Assembly (NCBI GenBank): GCA_010015655.1
Contig: ML976696.1
Location: forward strand, 470,831 to 534,830
Direction: 5' to 3'
Source: Bimuria novae-zelandiae CBS 107.79
Lineage: Eukaryota > Ascomycota > Dothideomycetes > Pleosporales > Didymosphaeriaceae
Length of the DNA stretch: 64,000 bases
Shown: in pieces, positions 33,320 to 44,600 of the stretch
How the letters are laid out: the number at the start of each line of letters is the position of its first letter
How positions within the stretch are numbered: position 1 is the first letter of the stretch
Program-made: the position numbers and the translations under genes
The notes under the pieces: generated by a model
The model's database searches: none
Seen by the model: only the letters and a program-made list of their open reading frames with translations
Told to the model about the DNA's origin: nothing

Positions 33320-35446
33320 CCCTGCCGAGACAGTCAGTGCGCCGCGACACTAACGCGCCACCCCAACACCAGCACCGCAGCCAGCAACATGAGGCTATAG
33401 AGTTTTACATAAAAGCTTTTATTACGAAATTTTCTAGAGTTAAGATTTTATAGAGCTATAGAAGATTACTAGCTAGTTAAATTATAAATATCTACTTAGT
33501 ATTCTAATTATTTAGCTACTGCGCGATGCTGGCGCTAATAGCGTAGATATTACTATATTAACGCGTATAGATGCTAGCGTAGGCTTCTTCCTCTTTATAA
33601 TTATATAAGTAGCTTTTAAAGCATTCTAGCTTCCCTTTTTAGTAATTTTAAGACGTTTTTAAAGTTATTATTAAGTCTTACAAGCCTATTAATAGAGGCG
33701 TTACTTAGTAGCCTAATTAGCTTTCTCCTTAGCGCGCGTATTTCTAGCTACTATACGCGTAACACGCTTTTCCTATAATAGATAAGCTTTAAGCTGCCTA
33801 TTTACTATCTAGATCTCTCTCTACTCACTTTTCTAGAGTTATAGTTATTACTTTTTAGCCTTTTGTTGGCTAAGAGAATCGCGCGCCCTCTATACGTAAG
33901 TAGGTAATTAGAAAACAGATCCTCTATACTACTTATCTAGCTACTTAAAAGGTAGAGTCCTGCCCTTTATTTAACGCCGTTTCTAGTTTATAAGGGCTTC
34001 TCGTAGCCCCTAATTCTCATGCTCTAGGAGCTACTTCTGTATAGAGATTAAGTGTATAGTACGACTTAGCTTCTTGGCCTTATTACCTCCCCCTGTATTA
34101 ATAATAACCTTTAAAAGCTAATTGATTTTGCGCTAATTAGACACGCTAAGTACTAAAGTAAAGCTTTTACGCGATCTCTATTCTAGAGACTTATCTTTAT
34201 TAAATTAACTAAGGATTAGTATAGAATCTAGCGGCGAAATACCTGTATACTTAAAAGCTTTAGTAATTAATTACGGCGTAACTAATGTTATTTAGGCCTT
34301 CTAGAATAGTATAAAGAAGTCTTTTTTAGCGATTGTTAATAGCCCCTAACTCCTATATAGGTATGCGGAGAGCTCGTCGAAGTAGGCGACAGAAAGAGAC
34401 TTAATTACACAAACGTCTAGAGGCTACAGCGTATAAGTGGCGTAAGGGGGAAATATCGCAAGGAGGATCTTTTTCTAATTATAGTAGTTAATAAAATCTA
34501 TAGTAACGTAAGATCTATGCCTATTAAGGACTAAGAGTTGCCACTGCTATTAAGCCTTCTCCTTAGTACAGCAATTAAACACCTGTTTTAGCTATTAAAG
34601 CCCTATCTCGTTGTTTAACTATTAAGAGGTTAATAAGGTAATAAAGACTTTATAAAAATTAACGTTAATTTCCTTAACCTAGCTTAATTGTAGAGTCTCA
34701 GCGTTAGATCGATAGATTAGTAATAGATTAACAGTAGATCTATCGGCGCATATACATGCAATGAGCGAGATCCACTCACGACTGCCATCCTAGATAGATT
34801 GCCTTACTTGGCGACTCTTATATATAGGCCTGTCGAAGATCCTTTTTGACCTGCCGGTAGTGCCGAGTAGGAAGCCTTTTTCGTCCATATTATAGGTATG
34901 CTAAGGCTCTATGCTATACTTTATAATTTTTTTATATAGAAGCTTAAAGTAAAGCCTATATCTTGCGCCTAAATTAGCGTTATAGCAATTACTATCTAGC
35001 CTAGTCGTCTATTGCGAGATTAGGGAGTCGGGGTAGCGCCTAATAAAGTAATTAATCTATCGCATAGAGACATCCTTTTTAGTAATAATTAATATAAAGT
35101 TTTAGATTATCTAACGCGTAGGGGGTAGACCTTTCTAAGTAAGACGCTCTATATACTATAGGAGCTTAAATTCTTATTATTAGTTAAGATTTTAGCAAGT
35201 CTATAGTAGCTATATACGCGCCTGCATGGCGCGTCTATGCCGGCGCGTTAATGTTGACCGCACAACACCAAATTCTTCTGCAATTTTTCTATATAAGAAA
35301 GTTTCTCCAGGTTCTCGTGAGTCGATAGCGATGATTGCAGCCTCAATCGGATCCATATTGGTGGAGATGCGGCGCGTCAAAGTTGAGGTGCTACATCTGT
35401 TGGGGTGGCGCGTTAGTGTCGCGGCGCACTGACTGTCTCGGCAGGG
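33320..35446 (-). mobile_element. pogo/Fot1-like transposon with perfect 49-bp TIRs
   Basis: The 49-bp TIRs (33320-33368 and 35398-35446) are identical base for base and start CCCTGCCGAGAC. TA stands at 33318-33319 and 35447-35448. The minus strand encodes a RIP-damaged Fot1-type transposase. Around 34850 it reads YNMDEKGFLLGTTGRSKRI, the DEKGF start of the pogo/Fot1 DDE domain, followed by REWISLIACI. The interior has many TAG/TAA stops while the TIRs are GC-rich and untouched. Length 2127 bp. Confidence 0.9.
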
Positions 35447-35448
35447 TA

Positions 35449-35608
35449 CAGATCCAAGCTCCTAATGACGTGCGGCGGGTGGCACAAAGAGCGGAGCCGT
35501 CTGCCCCCCGCGTTTGTCCACATACTTTAAACTTTGTGATACGCTGTTGAAGTAGAATCTTCTCGGCTCGAGGATCTTCTTCAGAAAAAGGACGATCGAT
35601 TCGCAGGG
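35449..35608 (+). promoter_or_regulatory. short 5' region of the carrier gene, next to a transposon
   Basis: Only about 160 bp separate the pogo-like element from the carrier start codon. GC content is host-like. It may include a few bases of the interrupted Tc1 copy. The carrier promoter must therefore overlap the transposon end or be very short. Confidence 0.4.
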
Positions 35609-37025
35609 ATGGCTTTCGTCTACAATTCGCAGCTTGTAAGCTCTACTACGCGCGCTTCCCTAGCCACTCCATAAGCGATGCTAATCTTCCCAGGATGCAT
35701 TCACACTGTACCATCAAGCAAATGAGGAGTCGCGCGGACGCGCATCTGCAATAGGACCGGCTTTGCCCGCCCTTGGACATGCCGCATCCGGCGCAGCTGG
35801 AACGGCCATATCAAAGCTCATCACGTACCCTCTCGACCTGGTAATTACGCGTCTGCAAGTCCAAAAGCATTTCCAAACAAACGAACGAAATGCCGATTAC
35901 GAAGGCATCTTCGATGCAATCGAGAAGATCTACATGAATGAGGGCGGAATTGGAGCTTTCTATAACGGTATCGCGCCAGAGATTTTGAAAGGAGTCGCAG
36001 ACAGTTTCCTGTTCTTCCTCGCGTACTCGTACATCGGTGAGAAGAGGAGGACACAGCAACGGTCTCGTAAGTTATCCGCTTTGGACGAGATTGGTGTGGG
36101 TGTAGTCGCGGGCGCTTTCTCGAAACTCTGGACGACACCGATACAGCAGATCGTCACGCGGAAACAGACTGCCGCTCTGGTACACGCGCGGGACCCTACG
36201 TCCTTGGGTTTCCCCAAGCTAAGTGCCAAGGATATCGCACTGCAGATTCTAGATGAGAAGGGTCTGCAAGGGTTCTGGTCGGGGTACTCTGCGAGCCTGG
36301 TGCTGACGCTCAATCCCTCCATCACCTTCTTGCTGCACAAGATGCTACTGCGTCTCTTCGTCGTCCGAGATAAGCGATCTGATCCCGGAGCGCGAGTCAC
36401 GTTCCTTATTGCCGCGGTCAGCAAGGCGCTGGCCTCCACCATAACCTATCCCTTCTCGCTCGCCAAAACGCGGGCTCAGGTATCCTCGCAGAAGCCATCC
36501 GAGACTGCAGGCCCTACCTCCGAAACGGAGAAAATAGGTGATGCTAGCTACACCCGTACAGCACGAGTACGCCAGCGAACTGTCTTCAGCACCATTTTCC
36601 GTATAGCAAAAACCGAAGGCCTATGGGCACTATATCAAGGCCTCGGCGCAGAGGTGTTGAAGGGCTTCTTTTCGCACGGCATTACCATGCTCATGAAAGA
36701 CCAGATTCATACCGCCATCATCAATCTGTACTACTTGATCCTGAAGTCGCTCAAGCAGTATCCAAGCCCAGAGGAGCTGGCGAAGATGGCATCTCAACAG
36801 GCGCAAGGTGCTTACGAGCAAGTTGGTGATGCGTATCAGCGAGGCGTCAAAGTTGCAGGCAATGCTACTGAAAAGGTACAAGAGGTCGCGGGATCCGCTG
36901 CTGAGAAGGTTCAGGACGCTGTGGTGAACGGAGAGAAGCATGCCGGGGGTCTGTTTGAGAAGGGAAAAGAGATGGCGAGCAATGCTTCCAAACAAGTGCA
37001 GGAGAAGCTAGGCGGCAATGAGTGA
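35609..37025 (+). CDS. peroxisomal/mitochondrial carrier family protein (PMP47/ANT1-like)
   Basis: Two exons, 35609-35635 (nine codons) and 35694-37025, joined at phase 0 by a 58-bp intron, give 452 residues. The start was chosen because the long frame has no upstream ATG and the short first exon ends in a GTAAGC donor that joins in frame. Three carrier signatures follow: YPLDLVITRLQ (about residue 54), TPIQQIVTRKQ (about 157) and YPFSLAKTRAQ (about 261), each within a two-helix repeat. The second lacks a canonical acidic residue, as in PMP47/ANT1-type transporters, which exchange adenine nucleotides across the peroxisomal membrane. Residues from about 368 to 452 form an unusual tail of repeated amphipathic Ala/Glu/Lys segments (VQEVAGSAAEKVQDAV). 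The substrate is inferred from family only. Confidence 0.85.
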
Positions 37026-37730
37026 AGGCGTCGATGGATTTTTTTCAATGTGAAATTGTATAAATATACGGCATGTACATAAAGGCACGGTTCTATTTCT
37101 GACAGAGTGGATGATAGCTAGCCTGACCTGGCCGGGAGATGAGGCGTTTCAGGTTGATGTGGTCGGATTCTGACATTTCAATGGACATTTAATGCGAATG
37201 AATCAATTCGACAGGAACCTCATTTCTGATACTTCAGAGTGTTGCCGTCCTCGAGTGTGTAACGAAAGGCTGCACGTAAGTGTAGTGCTGCACATGGAGC
37301 CTAGCGGAGCCTAGCAACCGTTCAGCCACGCGCGGGAAAGCAAGAGGTTGGCTGGTGATCAACAAACCGCCCCTCGACCACACCACGACGACACAACGCC
37401 CACCCCGGAATAATAACCACTAACCAGCACAGGGACAGGACCAATATTACAGTGCGACTTCTTTGCGACTGCAGAATCACCCGGCTGGTTCCTGCGTCGG
37501 CTCATGACTGTTGTCAACACGCATGCCCCCGACGTGAAACATTCAACCACAGCTGCAGAAGGAAGGAACGGATCACCTCAACGCAGCTGCCTTTCACAGG
37601 TCGCACACTCTACGGCGCTGCCTCTCCACCACACGGCCCACCGACTCTATTTCTACAGCGCGCGCCCCGGCGCACCCCGCACAGCGATCCTCAGGCCGTC
37701 TAAGCCTGTCTTCGCTGTCGCAGCCGCAAC
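37026..37730. promoter_or_regulatory. intergenic region, carrier 3' end and NudE promoter
   Basis: No gene seen. Small frames on both strands lack motifs. The last 300 bases are C-rich and probably hold the NudE promoter and 5' leader. Confidence 0.4.
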
Positions 37731-39520
37731 ATGGCCGACGCCTCCTCTTCGCCCGGGCGCGGCGAATGGCGCAGCACCGAGGAAGAGCTGGCGTACTACA
37801 AGACGCAGTACGAGACGCTCGAGGTTGAGCTGCAGGAGTTCCAGGCTTCCAGCAAGGAACTAGAGGCGGAGCTTGAGAAGGACATCGAGGAGAGCGAGAA
37901 GCGCGAGCGCAAGCTGAAGGAGAAGGTGGAGGGGCTCGGCTTCGAAGTCGAAGAGTGGAAGGTATGCTGCCACGCACATCCGGGCGCCGACTCGCACCAA
38001 ATACTGACTCCGCCGCGTAGACGAAGTACAAGCAAAGCAAGACCGAAGCTAGCAATGCGCAGAACACGCTCCAGAAGGAGATCACCGCCCTGCGCGAGTC
38101 GCAGCGATCCCTGCAGATGCAATTGCGGGATACCGAAGTGCAGAACGACGACCTCGAGCGCCAGGGTCGCAACCAGACGTCATCGCTGGAGGACCTAGAG
38201 CACAAGTATAATGTGATGCTGGAACGGACGGTGATGCTGGATGAGGAAATCAAGATCGGAGAACAAGAACGCGAAAACCTGAGGATCGAGAACCAGCGAC
38301 TGCGGGACGAGCTGTCTGATCTACGCATCGAAGCCGAGATCAGCCAGGAGAAGCTGCGCATTGCAGAGGAGGCCATAGAGCGTCACCACCAACGCAAGAC
38401 CTCTAACCTGCTTGCTGGCGGTTCTTTGCGTCCCCGCTCGCCCGTTTCAGAAACCTCGACTTCAGCAACTACGCTCTCCTCGCCCACCACCGCTTCCACG
38501 CCGCCCCACACGAAGCCAGAGTCTTTGGGCCCTGATGTTACGCCACCATCCCCGCCGCTGTCAGAGGCCTCTCTTGCCGCAAAGCCTGTGCCTTCGACGC
38601 CGATGCCCACGCGGAAGGCCTCCATTGTCAAGGACCCGTCTGCCACACCACGTCCAGGCGCGTACTCCTCACGAGCTCGGCACTCTCGAGGCCCGAGCAT
38701 TCCAGCTGCCATTAGAAATATGACAGCCACCCCCAGTGGCCGGGCTACACCCTCGATACGGACGACGGCTCCAGCGCACAGGGGTGCCAGACCAAGTGTG
38801 GGAGCAAAGGCGACTGGTGGTCTGCCGAGGTCTGGTTCCCTATACCAGATTCGCAATCTAATTGGCAACATGCAGAAGCTCGAGGAGCGAGTGCACAACG
38901 TACGGTCGAGACTGCCGGCCCCGACAACTACCCCTCCTCGTGCCAGTCCGCGAAACGCAAGCGCACTTGGTCACCACGTACCGAGCACGGTGACAGTACG
39001 GAGGAGCAGCAAGCGAACGTCACAGGCTTCTTCGAATTCAGCCGCGAACGCCGTCGGTGATTCTGGCGTCAGTCGTCTATCGTTCGGAGTGTCGCGCGAG
39101 CCCAGCAGCAGCCGCCCGAGCAGTCGGGCCTCAGGCGTGTCCCAGAGACCAGGGAGCAGGAGCAGCACGCGGACGCCATTGGGCCACTACGCCTCTTCTT
39201 CCATCAGCGGAGTAGAGGGGAGGATCCCACGACCACGGAGCTCAATGAGCGGGCAATCCGGCGCTCGCAGTCACTCCCATTCGATGTCTTTATCGAGCAA
39301 CGTGCGGGACGATCCAGACGCCCTCAGTGATGGGAACAATTCAGTCACGCCTGTGGCGCGCCGCATGTCGGTCGACAAATCCGGCATTCCCACGCCGAGT
39401 GGGATTCCTCGACGACAGAGTGGAGGGGGGGTAAGGAGGGCTAGCTCTGGCATGGGCGAGCATGGCATGGGTCCTCCTGCGAGGCCGCGCAAGATGAGCC
39501 AAGTAGAAGAGTCCTTCTAG
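37731..39520 (+). CDS. nudE: nuclear distribution protein NudE homologue
   Basis: Exon 1 is 37731-37961 and exon 2 is 38021-39520, with a 59-bp intron (GTATGC..GTAG) falling at the codon after EVEEWK. Protein 576 aa. Residues about 12-200 form one long coiled coil. It starts [20 protein letters not shown], the conserved N-terminus of NudE/RO-11, where LIS1/NudF binds in family members. The rest is Ser/Pro/Arg-rich, low-complexity sequence with many SxxP motifs, probably phosphorylated. NudE links LIS1 to cytoplasmic dynein and is needed for nuclear migration along hyphae. It acts on microtubule plus ends and spindle-pole regions. The ATG at 37731 is the first in frame and opens the domain correctly. 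Confidence 0.92.
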
Positions 39521-41629
39521 GCGTGAGCAAAGACTCGTGCAAAGCTCGGGCGGGTTCCTGCAGATGACGGCCGCTTTTTCTTTTCCCGGTACATGATTCG
39601 GCGGCATACATCACATCTTACGATCTTTGCATTGGTTTGGAGTTGCGGAGTCGTCTACATGGGAGGCGACTGGGGTTCAATGGCCCAATCTGAATGACAT
39701 TACACATATGGGACGGCGGGTGGCTAATTTCGAGTTGCGTCGCGCGAAGTCAAGCGCTTCTTGAGATTGGCATTCTTACCTATCTCAATCTCATAGTTTA
39801 CCATTTCCTTTGTTCCGGAGAGGATACCCGAGTAGTGGCAGGTAGAACTGGTGATCGCGTCTCAATCATATACTGACTTGGGAACCTCGCTGTGCGTATG
39901 AATTTCATCTGAGGTGACGAGCTAGCAGTGCACATGTTTGACATGCACGTATGTATGCTGTGCATTGCTTATGCCCGGCCTAAGATCTCCGTGGGCGTGC
40001 AAAATCTGGGGGTTGGCCCAAAAGTGGCAATTCTACGGTCACATTGCACCGTGTGCTTCCTGAATGGCGATACCGATGCGGAGATTTGTATAGGGCAGAG
40101 CACAGACCGTGGTGTTTTGGAGCTGTCAGCGCAACCATCGTACGATATTTGCATCGCGCTATGGCTCGGACCGTGACCCTGGACATCGGATGTTCGGTGC
40201 CCATGCAGCTTAATCATCGCATCGGAGCTCATCGCTTCTACGAGCATTCATGTTGTCGCAGAGACAATACACCGCATCTACACGTTGATGATTCAATGTT
40301 TCTACCGTGTTAAATGAATTAGCAATATCGAGGTGGGTCGGCGATGGGCACGGCGACACGCGTCAGCTTACTGAGAGTTGCCGAAGGTGCACTACCTGGC
40401 GCTGTCCTTTCTGACACCCACCTCTGCTCGCCCTTTCTGGGGATCCTACAGCATGACGGCGACAACGCTGGAGACTGGCCAGCGCGGTGGTTGGGGAGGT
40501 ACCGGACGGACTCCGAAAGGCTGTGAGTGGAGAGCCGGCTCGCTTGGGAGTTGAATACTCGCCGGGCGCGCTGGTTAGACATTGATGGCAGCGCGAATGA
40601 TCGGAGCGGTGGAGGAGCGCCGACTGTGTGAGATTGCTAGGTGGGTGCAGTAGGCGCGTTGGTGGAATGTTGGATGCCATGGCTCGGAGGCAGCGGCGGT
40701 AGACGGGATGGCCGGGGAGGGTAGCAGGCTTCTAGCGGGTCTTTATCGTGGTGAACGTCCCTGGTGCGCTCAACCACAGCATGCGAGCCAGGCGTTGGCG
40801 GACAATGCCTCCGACCACGCCGCATATCTCTCAACAGTCGCCGATGCTGGCGCAAGCATGCCATCCCACCACGCATGGCTCCATCGCTCAGAGACGTCCA
40901 GCGCCCCAACGCTGCACGCCCCAGAGCGTCGGCACAGCCTACACAATAGAATTTTCTGCACTTCCATGAGTCTACAGTCGAAGCCGTGTCAATGAGCGAC
41001 CACTTGCGGCCCTCGGGCTCCGGCGGTTTACTAGTCTACGCTGCAGGGGCCTGCGTTTGGCAGTTTTTGGGTTGGGGGAGCTGTGATCTTAGCCCGCTTC
41101 GGCAGCGTTGACGATGCTCGGGCGTGTGGCCTCTGCTCAACAACTTCTCGGGTCGAGCTCTGGAGAATTTTAATAACTAGACAGCATCCCGCTCGCCCTT
41201 GTTCCCTCTTCCTTCCTGCCCTTACTGCCTCAGATACCCGCGATACCTAGCATCCTCTCTTTCCCTCGTTCCTTCCTTTGGTGTCTGTTGTTGCGCAGCG
41301 AGGCAGCTTCGTTCGCAGCTTCTTTTCCACTATTGGATGCGCAGGCCCAGCGTACTCAGCTTCGTCCGCTGATCGCTCACCGGCCTATTGCGCTGCTGCT
41401 CTACTAATACACGCGGCTCCGGCACCTCCCACCGGTAGCGTCTACAATTAACTCGTTCTGCTGCAATTGGCCCTTCGCTGCGGCCAACTTGTCATTGAAT
41501 TGAAAGGTCACCGGAACTATAACAAAAATCGCCGATAGACCCTTGTTATAAATTCGTCCCGGCCCACCTCCGATCTTGAGCCCTCCACCGCAGTCCCTGC
41601 ACGGGCTCACTCCCCTCTCTCTCAACATC
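39521..41629. promoter_or_regulatory. 2.1-kb intergenic region upstream of ACC1
   Basis: No gene is supported. Many short frames on both strands (40000-41000) shadow one another and lack motifs. Bases about 41185-41280 are strongly pyrimidine-rich (CCCTTGTTCCCTCTTCCTTCC), typical of the transcription start zone of highly expressed ascomycete genes, and probably mark the ACC1 core promoter. A long leader of about 350 bases would follow. Confidence 0.45.
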
Positions 41630-44600
41630 ATGGCCGGAGCTCACCAGAACGGCACCAATGGCACTGCCAACGGTAGCCCGAGCTCGTCGGCCACCCGCTA
41701 CAACCTCGCTCCGCATTTCATCGGCGGAAACCACCTCGGTGCAGCGGCGCCAGGCAAGGTGAAGGACTTTGTCACCGCCCACGACGGTCACACAGTCATC
41801 ACCAGCGTGCTCATTGCGAACAACGGTATTGCTGCAGTCAAGGAAATCCGCTCCGTGCGGAAGTGGGCATACGAAACGTTTGGCGATGAGCGGGCCATCC
41901 AGTTCACCGTCATGGCGACGCCTGAGGATTTGCAGGCGAACGCCGAGTACATCCGCATGGCTGACCAGTATGTTGAGGTGAGCGGTGAAAAATTGCGGTC
42001 TCGGAGCACAGAGCGGGGGCTGACAGACGCAGGTGCCCGGAGGAACCAACAACAACAACTACGCCAATGTCGAGCTCATTGTCGATATTGCCGAGCGTAT
42101 GAACGTCCACGCCGTGTGGGCAGGATGGTGCGTAGTTCCATTTGTCGCAATTAGCTCTCGGCGAAGTCTGACAGAGATTGTAGGGGTCACGCGTCCGAGA
42201 ACCCAAAACTGCCCGAGTCGCTCGCTGCCTCGCCGAAGAAGATCGTCTTCATTGGTCCCCCAGGATCTGCTATGCGGTCGCTGGGAGACAAGATCTCGTC
42301 CACAATCGTCGCACAGCACGCAAAGGTGCCATGCATCCCGTGGTCGGGAGAGGGTGTAGACGAGGTCCTCGTCGACAACAAGGGCATCGTCACCGTCGAG
42401 GACCACATATACGAGAAGGGCTGCACAAAGACACCTGAAGAGGGTCTGGAGGCAGCGAAAAAGATTGGCTTCCCCGTCATGGTCAAGGCCTCCGAAGGTG
42501 GTGGTGGTAAGGGTATCCGAAAGGTCGAGCGTGAGGAGGACTTCGTCCCGCTGTACAAGGCTGCGGCATCCGAAATCCCCGGCTCGCCCATTTTCATCAT
42601 GAAGCTCGCAGGCAGTGCGCGACATTTGGAAGTCCAGCTGCTCGCTGATCAGTATGGCAACAACATCTCGCTGTTCGGTCGCGACTGCTCTGTCCAGCGA
42701 CGACATCAAAAGATCATCGAAGAGGCGCCGGTTACGGTCGCTACACCCAAGACTTTCCACGAGATGGAGAAGGCCGCCGTGTCGCTTGGAAAGCTCGTTG
42801 GTTACGTATCCGCTGGTACCGTCGAGTACCTCTACTCACATGCGGACGACAAGTTCTACTTCCTAGAGCTGAACCCTCGTCTGCAGGTCGAGCATCCTAC
42901 GACTGAAATGGTCACTGGTGTTAACCTTCCAGCTGCTCAGCTTCAGATTGCCATGGGTCTTCCTCTGCACCGCATTCGCGACATCCGTCTGCTCTACGGC
43001 GCGGATCCCCACACCAGTACCCCGCTGGACTTCGATTTTGACAAGGAGGGTAGCGTGCAGAAGCAGCGGCGGCCAACTCCCAAGGGCCACTGCACTGCCT
43101 GCCGTATCACCTCTGAAGATCCTGACGAGGGCTTCAAGCCATCTGGTGGTACTATGCACGACCTGAACTTCAGGAGTAGCTCCAACGTCTGGGGTTACTT
43201 CTCCGTCAGCTCCGCTGGTGGTATTCACAGCTTCTCCGATTCCCAATTCGGTCACATCTTCGCCTACGGTGAGAACCGACAGGCATCCCGGAAACACATG
43301 GTCGTTGCGCTCAAAGAATTGAGCATTCGTGGTGACTTCAAGACTACTGTCGAATATCTCATTAAGCTTCTTGAGACCCCCGATTTCGAAGACAACACCA
43401 TCACTACCGGCTGGCTAGACGAGCTCATCTCAAAGAAGCTCACTGCCGAGCGACCTGATCCCATGATCGCCGTCATTTGCGGTACCGTCACCAAAGCTCA
43501 CGTTGCAAGCGAAGCTTGCATCAACGAATACAAGACAAGCTTGGAAAAGGGTCAGGTCCCTTCCAAGGATGTGCTCAAGACCGTGTTCCCTATTGATTTC
43601 ATCTACGAGGGATACCGATACAAGTTCACTGCCACCCGGTCCAGCATCGACAGCTTCACGCTCTTCATCAATGGTTCAAAGTGCTCCATCGGCGTACGAG
43701 CGCTCGCCGACGGTGGCCTTCTTGTCCTTCTCAGCGGAAAGTCCCACAGCGTGTACTGGAAGGAAGAGGTTGGCGCCACTCGTGTCTCCGTTGATGGAAA
43801 AACCGCCCTCTTGGAACAAGAGAACGACCCTACTCAACTCCGCACTCCGTCTCCTGGTAAGCTTGTCAAGTTTACCGTAGAGAACGGTGACCACATCAAG
43901 AAGGGCCAACCTTTCGCCGAAATCGAAGTCATGAAGATGTACATGCCGCTCATTGCCCAAGAAGACGGTATCGTCAGTCTTATCAAGCAGCCGGGAGCCA
44001 ATCTGGAAGCTGGTGACATCCTCGGTATACTCGCCCTTGACGACCCCTCTAAGGTGAAGTCGGCTCAGCCATTCGTTGGTCTACTTCCTGACCTCGGCCC
44101 GCCACAAGTTATGGGTAACAAGCCGCCGCAGAGGTTTGCTTACCTCATTGGTGTCGTCACCCACATTCTCCAAGGCTTCGACAACCAAGTCATCATGCAA
44201 AGTACTCTCAAGGAGCTCGTTGAAGTCCTCCGGGATCCCGAGCTACCATACGGCGAGTGGAACGCTCAGGCGTCCGCTCTACACTCTCGTATGCCTCAAA
44301 AGCTTGATTCCACCTTGTCCGAGGTTGTGGAACGTGCACACAAGCGAAACCTTGAGTTTCCTGCTAAGCAGCTCGCCAAGGCTTTCCAACGCTTCCTTGA
44401 CGAGAATGTTTCCAAGAGCGATGCAGAGCTCCTCAAGGCTGGTCTGTCGCCTTTGACCGAGATCATCAACCGTTACAGCGATGGTCTCAAGGCGCACGAG
44501 TACAGCGTCATGATCAGTCTTTTGGACCAATACTGGACAGTCGAGAACTTGTTCTCCAACCGTGCTGGGCGTGATGAGGAGGTCATTCTCAAACTCCGTG

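Noticed and set aside
30638..35446. a single large transposon spanning both pogo elements
   Set aside because: The two TIR pairs differ in sequence, each has its own TA duplication, and the two transposases lie on opposite strands.
37594..38898. minus-strand frames of 171-260 codons overlapping NudE
   Set aside because: Ser/Arg-rich shadows of the coiled coil and the Ser/Pro-rich tail of NudE on the opposite strand.
40000..41000. cluster of small frames upstream of ACC1
   Set aside because: They overlap one another on both strands, start at different points of the same GC-rich DNA and show no family pattern.
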